The notes below the pieces were generated by a model that saw nothing but the letters and a program-made list of their open reading frames with translations, was not told the DNA's origin and ran no database searches. A stretch of DNA of 55,190 bases from Muribaculum sp. (GTDB taxonomy: Bacteria > Bacteroidota > Bacteroidia > Bacteroidales > Muribaculaceae): contig JAMPGE010000001.1 in NCBI GenBank assembly GCA_023664085.1, positions 84,174 to 139,363 of the forward strand, written 5' to 3'. Positions 18,507 through 26,928 of this stretch are shown one piece after another. The position numbers and the translations under genes are program-made. Numbering within the stretch: position 1 is the stretch's first letter; each line of letters starts with the position of its first letter.

Positions 18507-18580
18507 TCGGGGTGACAGGATTCGAACCTGCGACCACCTGGTCCCAAACCAGGTGCGCTACCGGACTGCGCTACGCCCCG
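18507..18580 (-). tRNA. tRNA-Pro (TGG)
   Basis: 74-nt cloverleaf on the minus strand. Anticodon stem CCTGG/CCAGG encloses loop TTTGGGA, anticodon TGG (proline). The D-arm GCGCAGTCCGGTAGCGC and T-arm GCAGGTTCGAATCCTGT are intact and the discriminator is A, with no encoded CCA. One acceptor pair is unusual: CGGGGCG against CACCCCG leaves C6 opposite A67. Own promoter (18613-18643) and terminator (18463-18491). Confidence 0.95.
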
Positions 18581-18612
18581 AGTGCTCTACTTTTTTTGAT
18601 CGTATAGCTCTG

Positions 18613-18643
18613 CAAAATTACAAATAATTATTCATTCTCCAAA
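18613..18643 (-). promoter_or_regulatory. Bacteroidales promoter for tRNA-Pro
   Basis: Minus strand: TTTG (18640-18643), 19-nt spacer, TAATTTTG (18613-18620). Full consensus match, about 33 nt before the tRNA 5' end. Confidence 0.75.
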
Positions 18644-18685
18644 TTTTTTGTCAAAATTTATTCAAATTTCAGCGTTGTCCATTCC

Positions 18686-18693
18686 TAATTTTG
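18686..18693 (+). promoter_or_regulatory. -7 box immediately before the amidase gene
   Basis: TAATTTTG ends 9 nt before ATG 18702. By the usual distance, transcription would start only 2-5 nt before the start codon, giving a nearly leaderless mRNA. The -33 element is weak. It diverges from the tRNA-Pro promoter. Confidence 0.5.
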
Positions 18694-18701
18694 CACCCGT
18701 T

Positions 18702-19304
18702 ATGATGATTCTTATTGATAACGGCCATGGGGCCGATACCACCGGAAAACGTTCTCCCGACGGTGTGCTGAGAGAGTATAGCTATTGCCGCGAAATCGCT
18801 GCCGAAGTTGTCAGCCGTCTTAAGAAAGCCGGTAAGCAAGCCGCGCTTCTTGTGCCCGAGCAGACCGACGTTCCCCTCTCTGAGAGAGTGAGGAGAGCCA
18901 ACAGTTATTGCGCCCGGCTCGGGGCCGCCAACGTCTGTCTGGTCTCCATCCACTGTAATGCCGCCGGATCCGGTGCTGATTGGATGAACGCCCGCGGCTG
19001 GGAAGCCTGGACTTCCGTTGGCCAGACCCGTGGCGACCGGCTGGCCGATTGCCTTTATGCCGCCGCGGAGTCTGTGCTGAAAGCCGCCGATCCGGTGTAT
19101 GCAGGCAAAATCAGGAAAGACTCTTCCGACGGCGATCCCGACAAGGAGAGCAATTTCACAATCCTCAAGAAGACTCAGTGCGCGGCCGTGCTCACGGAAA
19201 ATCTGTTTCAAGACAATCGTCAGGATGTGGATTTCCTCTTGTCGGCCAAAGGGCGCGAGGCCATCGTAAGCCTTCACGTGAAAGGCATCCTTTCCTATCT
19301 GTAA
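18702..19304 (+). CDS. N-acetylmuramoyl-L-alanine amidase (Amidase_3), no signal peptide
   Basis: 200 aa from MMILIDNGHG (18702). The longer frame from 18648 would put its start upstream of the -7 box. Amidase_3 zinc hydrolase: His in DNGHG, Glu in LREYSYC, His in SIHCNA and catalytic Glu in LTENLF are all present. It would cleave the bond between N-acetylmuramate and the peptide stem. There is no signal peptide or wall-binding domain, unlike cell-division AmiC types, so it resembles small endolysin-like amidases found in Bacteroidales phage or mobile-element lysis modules. It is solitary and followed directly by a 92-bp inverted-repeat element and a terminator. Confidence 0.85.
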   Translation: MMILIDNGHGADTTGKRSPDGVLREYSYCREIAAEVVSRLKKAGKQAALLVPEQTDVPLSERVRRANSYCARLGAANVCLVSIHCNAAGSGADWMNARGWEAWTSVGQTRGDRLADCLYAAAESVLKAADPVYAGKIRKDSSDGDPDKESNFTILKKTQCAAVLTENLFQDNRQDVDFLLSAKGREAIVSLHVKGILSYL

Positions 19305-19305
19305 A

Positions 19306-19397
19306 TGAAGTTGTCTAAACTTATTTACGAAAGTTAAAATCAGCAGTAAATTCTTTCTTACCAAATCTTAATAACAACATAAGTTTAGACAACTTCA
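19306..19397. mobile_element. 92-bp element with 19-bp perfect inverted ends
   Basis: Arms at 19306-19324 (TGAAGTTGTCTAAACTTAT) and 19379-19397 (exact reverse complement) enclose 54 AT-rich nt without a gene. It begins 2 nt after the amidase stop. The size and perfect ends fit a miniature inverted-repeat transposable element; the GTTGTCTAAAC end recalls insertion-sequence termini, but I cannot name the parent. No clear target duplication. A very large hairpin mRNA 3' end is the alternative. Confidence 0.65.
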
Positions 19398-19403
19398 ATG
19401 AAA

Positions 19404-19437
19404 AAATGCAGGAGACCATTTTTAGCCTCCTGCATTT
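19404..19437. terminator. Terminator at the end of the fimbrial operon
   Basis: 11-bp arms AAATGCAGGAG (19404-19414) and CTCCTGCATTT (19427-19437). On the minus strand a run of six T follows, a good intrinsic terminator for the operon ending at 19470. On the plus strand TTTCTTGCTTTT follows, so it may also serve the amidase. Confidence 0.8.
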
Positions 19438-19469
19438 CTTGCTTTTAAAACTGTTTTCCGCATTCTTCT

Positions 19470-22400
19470 TTATTTGCGGCGGATTATCTTCTTCCGTATT
19501 ATCTTCTTCACTATCTTTTTGGGCTTACCCTTAGTAGCCCCACGGTCCTCTACCAGACGCATCTGTATGGCATCGGTTCCCGAAGGATCTCTGGGGCCTC
19601 CCCATGAATCCGGTTTGGTTCCGCTCCATACCAGACCAAGATCCGCCACGGTGGCTGGCGCAAAGTCCAAAGTATAAAAATTTATATCCAATCCATCGTT
19701 GGAATAATTCTTTCCATCGGAGACATTTCCGAGCCAATACAAAGCTCCTTCCCTTCGCCAAAGATTCCAGAACAGCGGTTTATACCGCACAGGATAACTA
19801 CCTACACCTTGTTGGTTAGCCACGTTCGGCATCGGCTGGTATCTGTTGGCGTACTGAATCACTCCTCCGTAGCCCGCTCTTTGACGATTATATATCTCTT
19901 TCTCTGTAAATTGCTTAAACCGTCCGTAGCCAGATGCGCCGATGGGGAAGAATATGTTGGTTCCGGTCACCGAATCGCCTACAAACACTCCTCTCATGCC
20001 GGATCCTTTGGTTGCCTTGTGGCTATATCCGTATACAATCGATGCATCTTCGCTTACTTCCGTGGATTCATCGGTGTAGAGTATGCCGTAGCCGTACATG
20101 GTCCGTTTGTTGTTCATGATGTCCTCCATATCCTTTTTGGTTGGAAGTCGGCATGTGGTGCCGTTTATCACGAGATCGCCCCAGTCGCTTCGTGTCGTAG
20201 TTATTTCTTCCCATTTTCTTGGGGTTTTAGAGCCTGCTATGGCAAAATCCCTCGACATTCCGTTCTTGTCGAACCAGTCTACGGTATTGTTTGAAGCCGC
20301 TATCGGGTACTTTCGGTTATAGCGGCGGAAATAGGAGCCCTCAAGCACCGGGTCCTCCACTTCCTTGTTTATGGTCTTGAGATTGGCACTGTGCCAGTAG
20401 GTGTTGCTGCCGTAGAAACTTACGGGATCGTAGCCCTGACGCACGAAGATATGGTGAATGCAGGTATAGTTGTTGTAGTAGATCTTAATCATGCCGGCGC
20501 GCGGCTCTTTCGTGGTACCCTTCGGGCGGAACGTAAAGTCTATCACCGCTCCCGGATTTTCGGGATCGAAAGGATCGCCGTTGCCTGTGCCCGATATTGT
20601 TCCGTCGGGATTTCTTTGCGACAGACCGGGGGTAGGCAAAAGCTCAAACCAGTCGCTGGAATCTCCTTCGGGCACTGCAAGCCACGGGCCGTCCGATACG
20701 AGATTCTGAAACTGTGTCTTGGTATCGGAAGGGAGCACCTTCAGCTGAACATGAAACGGCGCTGTGCACGTGGCGCTCCGCCAGATTCCCTTGGGATTGA
20801 TCAGGCGACGCATTTGCTTGATCAGGATTGTCTTGGCCAGACTCACTTCTTCTCCGTTGGCTTTCCTCACTGTGGCATGGATCGTGACATGGGCCGAACG
20901 TGTATATCCCACATAGGGATTATTGCCTGTATAGCCCGTCTGGGCCACCATCACACGTGCGCGGGAGTAAAACGGTATATAGGCCATATATTCTTCTTCA
21001 CCCACTCGCGAGATCCTGTAAGAACCCTCTTCCTCCTCATATCTTTGCTGGGTTTGACCCTCTGGGATGTCCACCTGATATTCCCTTCGCGATAGATTCC
21101 AATGTCGGTAATACGATGGAGTGGGATTGATGGCATTGCCGTAAAAATAGTTGTAATTGAAGGTATACGTGGCGGCATTGCTGGAGCTGTATCCTTCGGC
21201 CACGGAGCCGATTACCGGATTATCGGTCATACATAGCGACAGAAATCCGTTCCATGGCCCGGGATTGTTTACTTTTCCGCTCCAGTAGATGCCGGTATTG
21301 GGATCGGTAGGATTGATCTCTCCATCATCCAGATCGGCGTGCCAGCTGTTTTTGTTCACATCATCTACAGGAATTTCCGCCCAAAGTTTTATAAGTTTTC
21401 CTCCCACTATCTTTATGGGATAGCCCATCTGCTCATCGTAGACGTAGGAGATGTAGTAGGGGTCGTAGGAGATGATGTCGGGATCCTGATTGTATACGAT
21501 ATGCCAGTCGGCGTCATTTCCCCATTTTTTCAACTTAAGGGTGAGCTTGTAATGATGGTTGCGCTCGGCGTCATAATTGGTGGTAATGTTCTTGCCGAGC
21601 ATGAAGCGGTAGATAATGCTGCCTTCTTCTTTTCCTTCTCCATCCTCTCCGCGGTTGGTGGATTTGTAATAACCCACCACTTCTATATAGGATCCGGCTC
21701 TCTTGCCGTCTTTGAATCCGGGGTCAAGCGGGCTGTTGCCGTTGGGGTGTTTCACCTTGGTAGGATCGTTGGGATCGGCCTGCGTCTTCGACTCTCCCTC
21801 GCCCTGCATGTTTTCATAGAAGAAAAACGCGTTGGCCGTCTGTGTATGGGCTTTGGAGATATCCGCCGGCCAGGTCTTGGTGTTGGTCACAACCGGACCG
21901 TTCGCGCCCGCTTCCTCATTTACCACCTGGCGTTCGCCATCTTCAATAAGGTTGTGGGCGGTGGCCACGTTGTCTTCTCCCAACCAGCAATATCTCGGTA
22001 TGTCTTTGATCTGAACGGATTTGATATAAACAGAGACGTTTTTGTAAAGTCCGCTGCCGTCGATGGCTACGGTCACTTTTGAGGCGGCCCGCTTGATCCA
22101 TGCGTGAAGCTGCACGTTGCCGTGGCCCACGGTGATGAGCGGTGCGTCAAACCCTGTGCTCGACTGAGCGTCGGCCGGTGTGAAGTAGCCGAGCATCTGA
22201 TCATTGGAGGCGATGTCGTCTTCGTTCCACACAAGTTGGATCGAACGCAGGGCCTCCTCCGTCTCGTATCTCGATTCTTCATATTGCGAGAGATCGCCCA
22301 TATTGGCCACTCCGTAGATCTTGTATTTGCCCACGGGGAGTCCGTCGAATGTAAACGTGGCCTTGGGTGTCTTTTCCTCCGCCTGTTCGGCATCAGTACG

Positions 22401-22706
22401 ATCGGGAGGCATCACGGTATTGTCGCTTATGCTGTATCCATCGAGTTCCTCCTGCTTTACCTTTCTTACAAGCTGGCCGTCGGCATTATAGATCAGCATG
22501 CAGAAGGATCTCACGTGATTGAGCACGTTGCCGTCGGTGCGCGTCGGTGTCCCGCCCAAGTCTGTGAGCACCGGGCTGAAATCCACGGTAGCCGTGATCA
22601 TGGAAGGGCCGTCGCCCTCCGGATCATAAAGAAGATCATCGCGGCATCCGGCCAATACGCCGACCATGCCTATCAAAAAAAGAGAGATTATGTTTTTAAA
22701 CTTCAT
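19470..22706 (-). CDS. Large fimbrial-operon lipoprotein, probable tip or accessory adhesin
   Basis: 1078 aa from MKFKNIISLFLIG (22706), which gives a lipoprotein signal ending VGVLAGC; the longer frame from 22820 puts 38 extra residues before it and overlaps the upstream gene. Residues about 30-260 have the transthyretin-like Mfa/FimB-type fold (FTFDGLPVGKYKIYGVANMG). The centre is a long beta-rich region of DUF4906 type. The C-terminal third (LVINGTTCRLPTKKDMEDIM, then ALYWLGNVSDG) resembles lectin-like adhesin modules of the Fib_succ_major group. The final 20 residues contain 12 Lys or Arg, which is unusual. Last gene of the operon; size and position suggest a tip adhesin. Ligand unknown. 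Confidence 0.7.
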   Translation of the reverse strand: MKFKNIISLFLIGMVGVLAGCRDDLLYDPEGDGPSMITATVDFSPVLTDLGGTPTRTDGNVLNHVRSFCMLIYNADGQLVRKVKQEELDGYSISDNTVMPPDRTDAEQAEEKTPKATFTFDGLPVGKYKIYGVANMGDLSQYEESRYETEEALRSIQLVWNEDDIASNDQMLGYFTPADAQSSTGFDAPLITVGHGNVQLHAWIKRAASKVTVAIDGSGLYKNVSVYIKSVQIKDIPRYCWLGEDNVATAHNLIEDGERQVVNEEAGANGPVVTNTKTWPADISKAHTQTANAFFFYENMQGEGESKTQADPNDPTKVKHPNGNSPLDPGFKDGKRAGSYIEVVGYYKSTNRGEDGEGKEEGSIIYRFMLGKNITTNYDAERNHHYKLTLKLKKWGNDADWHIVYNQDPDIISYDPYYISYVYDEQMGYPIKIVGGKLIKLWAEIPVDDVNKNSWHADLDDGEINPTDPNTGIYWSGKVNNPGPWNGFLSLCMTDNPVIGSVAEGYSSSNAATYTFNYNYFYGNAINPTPSYYRHWNLSRREYQVDIPEGQTQQRYEEEEGSYRISRVGEEEYMAYIPFYSRARVMVAQTGYTGNNPYVGYTRSAHVTIHATVRKANGEEVSLAKTILIKQMRRLINPKGIWRSATCTAPFHVQLKVLPSDTKTQFQNLVSDGPWLAVPEGDSSDWFELLPTPGLSQRNPDGTISGTGNGDPFDPENPGAVIDFTFRPKGTTKEPRAGMIKIYYNNYTCIHHIFVRQGYDPVSFYGSNTYWHSANLKTINKEVEDPVLEGSYFRRYNRKYPIAASNNTVDWFDKNGMSRDFAIAGSKTPRKWEEITTTRSDWGDLVINGTTCRLPTKKDMEDIMNNKRTMYGYGILYTDESTEVSEDASIVYGYSHKATKGSGMRGVFVGDSVTGTNIFFPIGASGYGRFKQFTEKEIYNRQRAGYGGVIQYANRYQPMPNVANQQGVGSYPVRYKPLFWNLWRREGALYWLGNVSDGKNYSNDGLDINFYTLDFAPATVADLGLVWSGTKPDSWGGPRDPSGTDAIQMRLVEDRGATKGKPKKIVKKIIRKKIIRRK

Positions 22707-22759
22707 CTTGTCAAGACGTATCTGTTTTTCTTTTAAGCACCAATCACTTGGTCCGTTTA

Positions 22760-23965
22760 TTATAGTCCGAATTCCGGATAGAGCCATACCGCTATGTAAG
22801 GCATAAGGGTTGCGGCACATTCCAGCGTGTGCTCACGGAAGGTCATGATGACCCTTACGTGCGTATTGCGCGGCAACGACGGCAGATTGGGCAGCAACAC
22901 CGTGCCTAGGTCAATATCTTCCGAATCCCCTGTCTCTCTCACTTTTATGCCTACCGAGTAGCCGGAGGCCGACACGGGACTCTCGCAGAAATACTTCATC
23001 GGTGCATAGGTGGAAGCATAAGCCGTGGGCTGATAAGGCGCGTCGTCGGAATCGGATTCTCTGTCGGCGTCGCGGTTCTGGCCGAAGTTTCGGGGATGAA
23101 ACGCTATTGTGGTCGTTGTCACGTCCGCCGGGCATTCATAGTCGGTGATGATGCGCCCGTCGGCCGCTTCTTCCTTGATCGGATTGTAGCTGGTGTTATA
23201 CGGAAGCAGGTATTCACTCTCGGCTATTCCGGATACGGTTATCTCCGACACGATGAAACTGTTGAGGTTCTTTCCGTCTGCAAGCACGTAGGAGGAAGGA
23301 TCGATCTCAAATGAGAATTTCACACCCGCCCGCGTGATGAAGAAGGTCTCGTCCTGATAGATATTTTCCTGAGTAGGGCGTATCACGGTGCAGTCGAAGC
23401 ATTCGCTCATCGGCAGATACTTCGGTGTCGATGTAGATTCATTATCCACTATAGGATTGCCGCCGGGAGCACTTACAAGCATAGCCGCCACCACCACCGG
23501 ATCAAACGATGAACCGGCGTCGAATTTCTTCAGGGTTCTTACGTTCTCGGCAGAAAGGCTTTCTTCGTTGGCAATAAGATAGATCCCCTTCAGTTCACCG
23601 CCCTCCACCTTAAACTGCTGCGGTCCGATCACCGATTGAAGCTGTTGGTCTTCGGGAATATTAATGAGACGGTTATACTCCACAGTGCCCTGAGCCTTGC
23701 GGTAGATGATAATCCTCAGGGTTTTCACGCCCTCGTATTTATTGGCCGGCGCCTCAAAATACCAGTCGTCGGCACGCGTCAGGCCATTGTTGTCGAGCAA
23801 TACCGCCGATGACCCGTTGTCTATACGCACGTCAAGATTCAATATGATCTTGTTGTCGTTGACCACCGGGTCCGGTCCGATATCCGACGTACATGCCGAC
23901 AGGGCCAGCAGTAGTCCCACTGCCAGCGTTAGCCTTGTCAGTATACTGCTTTTGCCGGTTTTCAT
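22760..23965 (-). CDS. Fimbrial-operon lipoprotein, minor subunit
   Basis: 401 aa from MKTGKSSILTRL (23965), where the ATG overlaps the upstream stop as ATGA. Lipobox LLALSAC at the end of the signal peptide. The mature protein has two beta-rich domains with Mfa-type features (GVKTLRIIIYRK, KGIYLIANEES) and ends VWLYPEFGL. It resembles the Mfa4/FimE-like accessory subunits of Bacteroidales type V pili by context more than by any decisive motif. Gene order (after the anchor, before the giant lipoprotein) supports an accessory fimbrial role. No enzyme motif. Confidence 0.65.
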   Translation of the reverse strand: MKTGKSSILTRLTLAVGLLLALSACTSDIGPDPVVNDNKIILNLDVRIDNGSSAVLLDNNGLTRADDWYFEAPANKYEGVKTLRIIIYRKAQGTVEYNRLINIPEDQQLQSVIGPQQFKVEGGELKGIYLIANEESLSAENVRTLKKFDAGSSFDPVVVAAMLVSAPGGNPIVDNESTSTPKYLPMSECFDCTVIRPTQENIYQDETFFITRAGVKFSFEIDPSSYVLADGKNLNSFIVSEITVSGIAESEYLLPYNTSYNPIKEEAADGRIITDYECPADVTTTTIAFHPRNFGQNRDADRESDSDDAPYQPTAYASTYAPMKYFCESPVSASGYSVGIKVRETGDSEDIDLGTVLLPNLPSLPRNTHVRVIMTFREHTLECAATLMPYIAVWLYPEFGL

Positions 23966-25005
23966 ACTCCTAAATCTGTACGGTTGATTCTTACCACCCA
24001 GTCCTGTACCCGGATCTGTATCTGATACCAGTTGAGATGGCGGTCCAGAATGAAGATAAGCGACCATTCGTGCTCACGATCGAGAAACTCCTGGGCACCC
24101 ATGGCCTTATAGTGCTCACTCTTCATGGCAAGCAGGTAAGGAATTATGTCGATATCTATCACCGGATCTGATGAACCCTTTCGGGTCACCAACAAATGAG
24201 GCCCCTGATATTTCTCGTCTACCTTAGTCTGCGCGGGGTATATTATTCTTGGAAAGCTGAATTCCGCATAGCAGGCGTTTACGGTTTCTCCGTTGTGGTT
24301 TTTACCAAGATCAAAATCGCCGAGCGCCCACGGATTATAGGTGGTGAGAGAAGTGGGAATCACCGCATTGTCCCATGCCATCAGCTTGTTGTCGTCGATG
24401 AGTTTGAAGTCGAAGTATTCGTTGCTGAGGGGCTCGCCGTCGTTTTGTTCCATCACGATGCGCAGGTTGTTGGTGTCGCGCATCATCGCTACGGTTCCTT
24501 TTGTGTATTCGCGCCATTCATCGGGCACCTCCATTTCCAGCTTGCCGTAGAAAAGCGGATGCAGCTCGGTGCCGAGCGGCGATGTGAGGCAATCGGCGTT
24601 GAGTTCCACCTGATTGTCGGTAAGGTTCACGTCCGCCGACGGTGTCTTTACGAAGTGGAACGATGACTTGTCGCATTCCATACCTCCGTAGGCCACAAAG
24701 GTATATGTTCCCGGAGCAAGATCGAGCGTCATCCTGTAGTTCTCATCCTTGAGAGCGTCGGATGTCTCGGCCCTTGACGTGACGTAGTTGCCCTGGGCGT
24801 CATACACCAGCAGCGTCAGGCAGTCCACCTGAGAGTAGAAGGCGTTGGCAAACTCCATGTTGTAGTCATAGATAAAACGGAGTTCCACACCGCGCTTACA
24901 CTCCGGAAGATCATCATTGATCATGCCGCATGAAGTCAGCGTAAGGAATGCCGCCGCGATTGCGGAAGCGAAGGAAATATTCTTTATATATTTGAGAGCT
25001 TTCAT
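23962..25005 (-). CDS. FimB/Mfa2-family fimbrial anchor lipoprotein
   Basis: 347 aa with a lipoprotein signal ending LTLTSCG. The sequence after the Cys (DDLPECKRGVELRFIYDYN) is the hallmark of the FimB/Mfa2 family, followed by LTLLVYDAQGNYVT and the conserved APGTYTFVAYGG. In Porphyromonas gingivalis Mfa2 anchors the pilus in the outer membrane and limits its length. It follows the Mfa1-type gene after a 165-nt gap that contains a strong hairpin, and overlaps the next gene by ATGA. Confidence 0.88.
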   Translation of the reverse strand: MKALKYIKNISFASAIAAAFLTLTSCGMINDDLPECKRGVELRFIYDYNMEFANAFYSQVDCLTLLVYDAQGNYVTSRAETSDALKDENYRMTLDLAPGTYTFVAYGGMECDKSSFHFVKTPSADVNLTDNQVELNADCLTSPLGTELHPLFYGKLEMEVPDEWREYTKGTVAMMRDTNNLRIVMEQNDGEPLSNEYFDFKLIDDNKLMAWDNAVIPTSLTTYNPWALGDFDLGKNHNGETVNACYAEFSFPRIIYPAQTKVDEKYQGPHLLVTRKGSSDPVIDIDIIPYLLAMKSEHYKAMGAQEFLDREHEWSLIFILDRHLNWYQIQIRVQDWVVRINRTDLGV

Positions 25006-25062
25006 CAGATAAGCTATATTGATTTCAAGTTTGATGCGACGAGAGATTTTTTATATGAGGAA

Positions 25063-25105
25063 TGAGAGGTGAGAGATGTGAGGTGAGAGGTGAGAGATGT
25101 GAGAT
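25063..25105. repeat. Degenerate heptamer array between mfa1- and mfa2-type genes
   Basis: Six heptamers GAGAGGT-GAGAGAT-GTGAGGT repeated twice (last unit GTGAGAT), i.e. period 7 with a period-21 superstructure. It lies in the 165-nt spacer of the fimbrial operon. Confidence 0.7.
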
Positions 25106-25122
25106 TTCTGATTTTTGGGGAG

Positions 25123-25152
25123 GAAGGAGGCGGCGGAATTGCCGCCTCCTTC
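25123..25152 (-). promoter_or_regulatory. Mid-operon hairpin between mfa1- and mfa2-type genes
   Basis: 12-bp perfect GC-rich arms GAAGGAGGCGGC (25123-25134) and GCCGCCTCCTTC (25141-25152), loop GGAATT. It lies 18 nt after the major fimbrillin stop on the minus strand with no U-tract behind it, so it may protect the 3' end of the upstream message or partly stop transcription, which would favour the major subunit over the anchor. Confidence 0.6.
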
Positions 25153-25170
25153 TTTTGAATATGGAATGGA

Positions 25171-26889
25171 TTAGAATTCAATGTGATTTACTCGAACCAC
25201 CCAGGGAATTACACGGCAGGATACCTTGAAGTATGCCTTGGGAGTCTCGTCCGGATCGGGATCTTCTTCGGGATCGGGATCGTCATCGGGATTGCCGGGA
25301 TGACCGTATTCGTATACGTTGTCTACGCTGAGCTTGTAGACGTTGTTGCGTACTACGTCAAACTCCATGGCACCCATCATGTTGTTGTTGCCGTTGTTGT
25401 TGTGACGGTTGTAGTAGTAATAGTAGCAATAATATACGATTTTGCCCTCAGCGTCTTTTGAGGGACGGTAGATAGTAATGTCGTTGACAGACTTAATGAG
25501 GTTGCCCTGTGCATTCACGTTGGTGTTGTCGCCGAATGCGGATGCGATGGATGATTCGAAAACCGATCCGGGCACTTCCTTGGATGCCTTCATCAGATCC
25601 TCGGCATTACCGTAAAGCACACCCTTGTACGCATAGAGGATATCGCCATTGTTCATAGCGGTGGCGAGTTTGGCGGCCTGGCTTCCCTCGGCGGCATTTG
25701 CTATAGGTGTCATTTTCGCACGGAAGATCACACCGGTGGTGATACCTTTCTGCTGGGCTTCTATGTCAGGAATGGTGTTTTCTGTGGAGTAGCGCCATTT
25801 GTAGTAGTTGAGTTTAGCCTTGTTGCCGTCTGTCCAGTTGTTGTCATCATCTTCATTGGCAGCGTTCTCGATCTCTCCGACAGTCATGAAGTTATACTGC
25901 ATGGCGTTCTGTCCCAGCGGATAGAGATAATGGCTCTTAAACGTTTCGAAGTCGATTGGGTTGGCCATCTTTTCTGTGGCGAAAGGCGACACTACCCAGT
26001 TGGCTCTTGTCTCAATGCCGCAGAGGGAGATGTCCTGGTTCAGACCGTTGGCAGATACGCGGGGAAGGGCATAGAAGCTCTTGGCCTCGTTGAAAAGGGC
26101 GAGGGCGTCGATCTCTACGTTTGCCACAACCTCTTCGGTGATCTGGTCTTTGATGGGGTAGATGTTGGCGCCATAGCCGTTGTCAGTGCTTGCGAAGTCA
26201 AAACGGGCGGATGCGCGCTTCACGTCTACTGTGCCCAGATTAAATGCCTTGGCCTGTGTATTGTGTGTTGAGATCAGTGTCTCAAGGGCAGGCACGGTAG
26301 CTGTGTGCAGATCGGCGTTCGACATCAGGAAATAATTGTCCTGATAGATGTTGGTGGTCATCATTATCTGATCCTCACGGGCGATTGTGAGAATTTCGTC
26401 GGTGAAGTTGGCCACTGCGTCGAGAGGCTGCTCCTCACTGTCGAGGAAAAGGTCTTTGAACTGCTGGTTGGGGTTGCAGTATGCAAATACAGAAACGGTG
26501 GCGGGACCTTCTTTCACGAGCTCATTGAGCTTTGTGGTCTGGAATTGGATCACGTATGTAGGATCAGTCGCGAGGTTGTTGATACGTGCGTCGGAAAGAG
26601 AGCAGGTTACGTAATCATAGTCATTGCCATTCTGGGTAGCGAGGACCACGAGTACCTGACTTACGTGGTTTTCAGCGTCCGAGCCTATTTCGTATCCGTC
26701 GGATGAATTGGTCTGAGTCGGATCGGTAGTGTCCACGGTGCCACTGCGTGTGGGAAGATTAAGGGTAAGGGTAGCGAACACGTCACCCTTAGTGGCCTCG
26801 TTAGTGCCATTGGCATCCGGATCCTCGCTTGAGCATGACCATAGGCCGAAAGCTAAGGCTCCGATGAGGAGGTGATTTAAAAATTTCAT
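25171..26889 (-). CDS. Mfa1-family major fimbrial subunit
   Basis: 572 aa. Lipoprotein signal ending LWSCSS. An Arg in LNLPTRSG (Arg48) lies at the position where P. gingivalis Mfa1 is matured by an Arg-specific protease to free the assembly groove, so a similar step is likely, though the protease is not known here. Core Mfa1 features are HVSQVLVVLATQNG, NIYQDNYFLMSN and the C-terminal FDVVRNNVYKLSVDNVYEYG followed by an acidic Asp/Pro linker and a final strand ending PWVVRVNHIEF. A Tyr/Asn/His-rich loop (YYCYYYYYNRHNNNGNNN) may be surface exposed. It is the main pilus building block. Confidence 0.9.
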   Translation of the reverse strand: MKFLNHLLIGALAFGLWSCSSEDPDANGTNEATKGDVFATLTLNLPTRSGTVDTTDPTQTNSSDGYEIGSDAENHVSQVLVVLATQNGNDYDYVTCSLSDARINNLATDPTYVIQFQTTKLNELVKEGPATVSVFAYCNPNQQFKDLFLDSEEQPLDAVANFTDEILTIAREDQIMMTTNIYQDNYFLMSNADLHTATVPALETLISTHNTQAKAFNLGTVDVKRASARFDFASTDNGYGANIYPIKDQITEEVVANVEIDALALFNEAKSFYALPRVSANGLNQDISLCGIETRANWVVSPFATEKMANPIDFETFKSHYLYPLGQNAMQYNFMTVGEIENAANEDDDNNWTDGNKAKLNYYKWRYSTENTIPDIEAQQKGITTGVIFRAKMTPIANAAEGSQAAKLATAMNNGDILYAYKGVLYGNAEDLMKASKEVPGSVFESSIASAFGDNTNVNAQGNLIKSVNDITIYRPSKDAEGKIVYYCYYYYYNRHNNNGNNNMMGAMEFDVVRNNVYKLSVDNVYEYGHPGNPDDDPDPEEDPDPDETPKAYFKVSCRVIPWVVRVNHIEF

Positions 26890-26928
26890 TGTTTTTTAAT
26901 TAAATAATTTATAGTTATTGATATTTGT

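Noticed and set aside
18184..18627. Ser/Gln-repeat frame across the nonamer array and tRNA-Pro
   Set aside because: It runs through a tRNA and a terminator; its repeats come from the DNA array.
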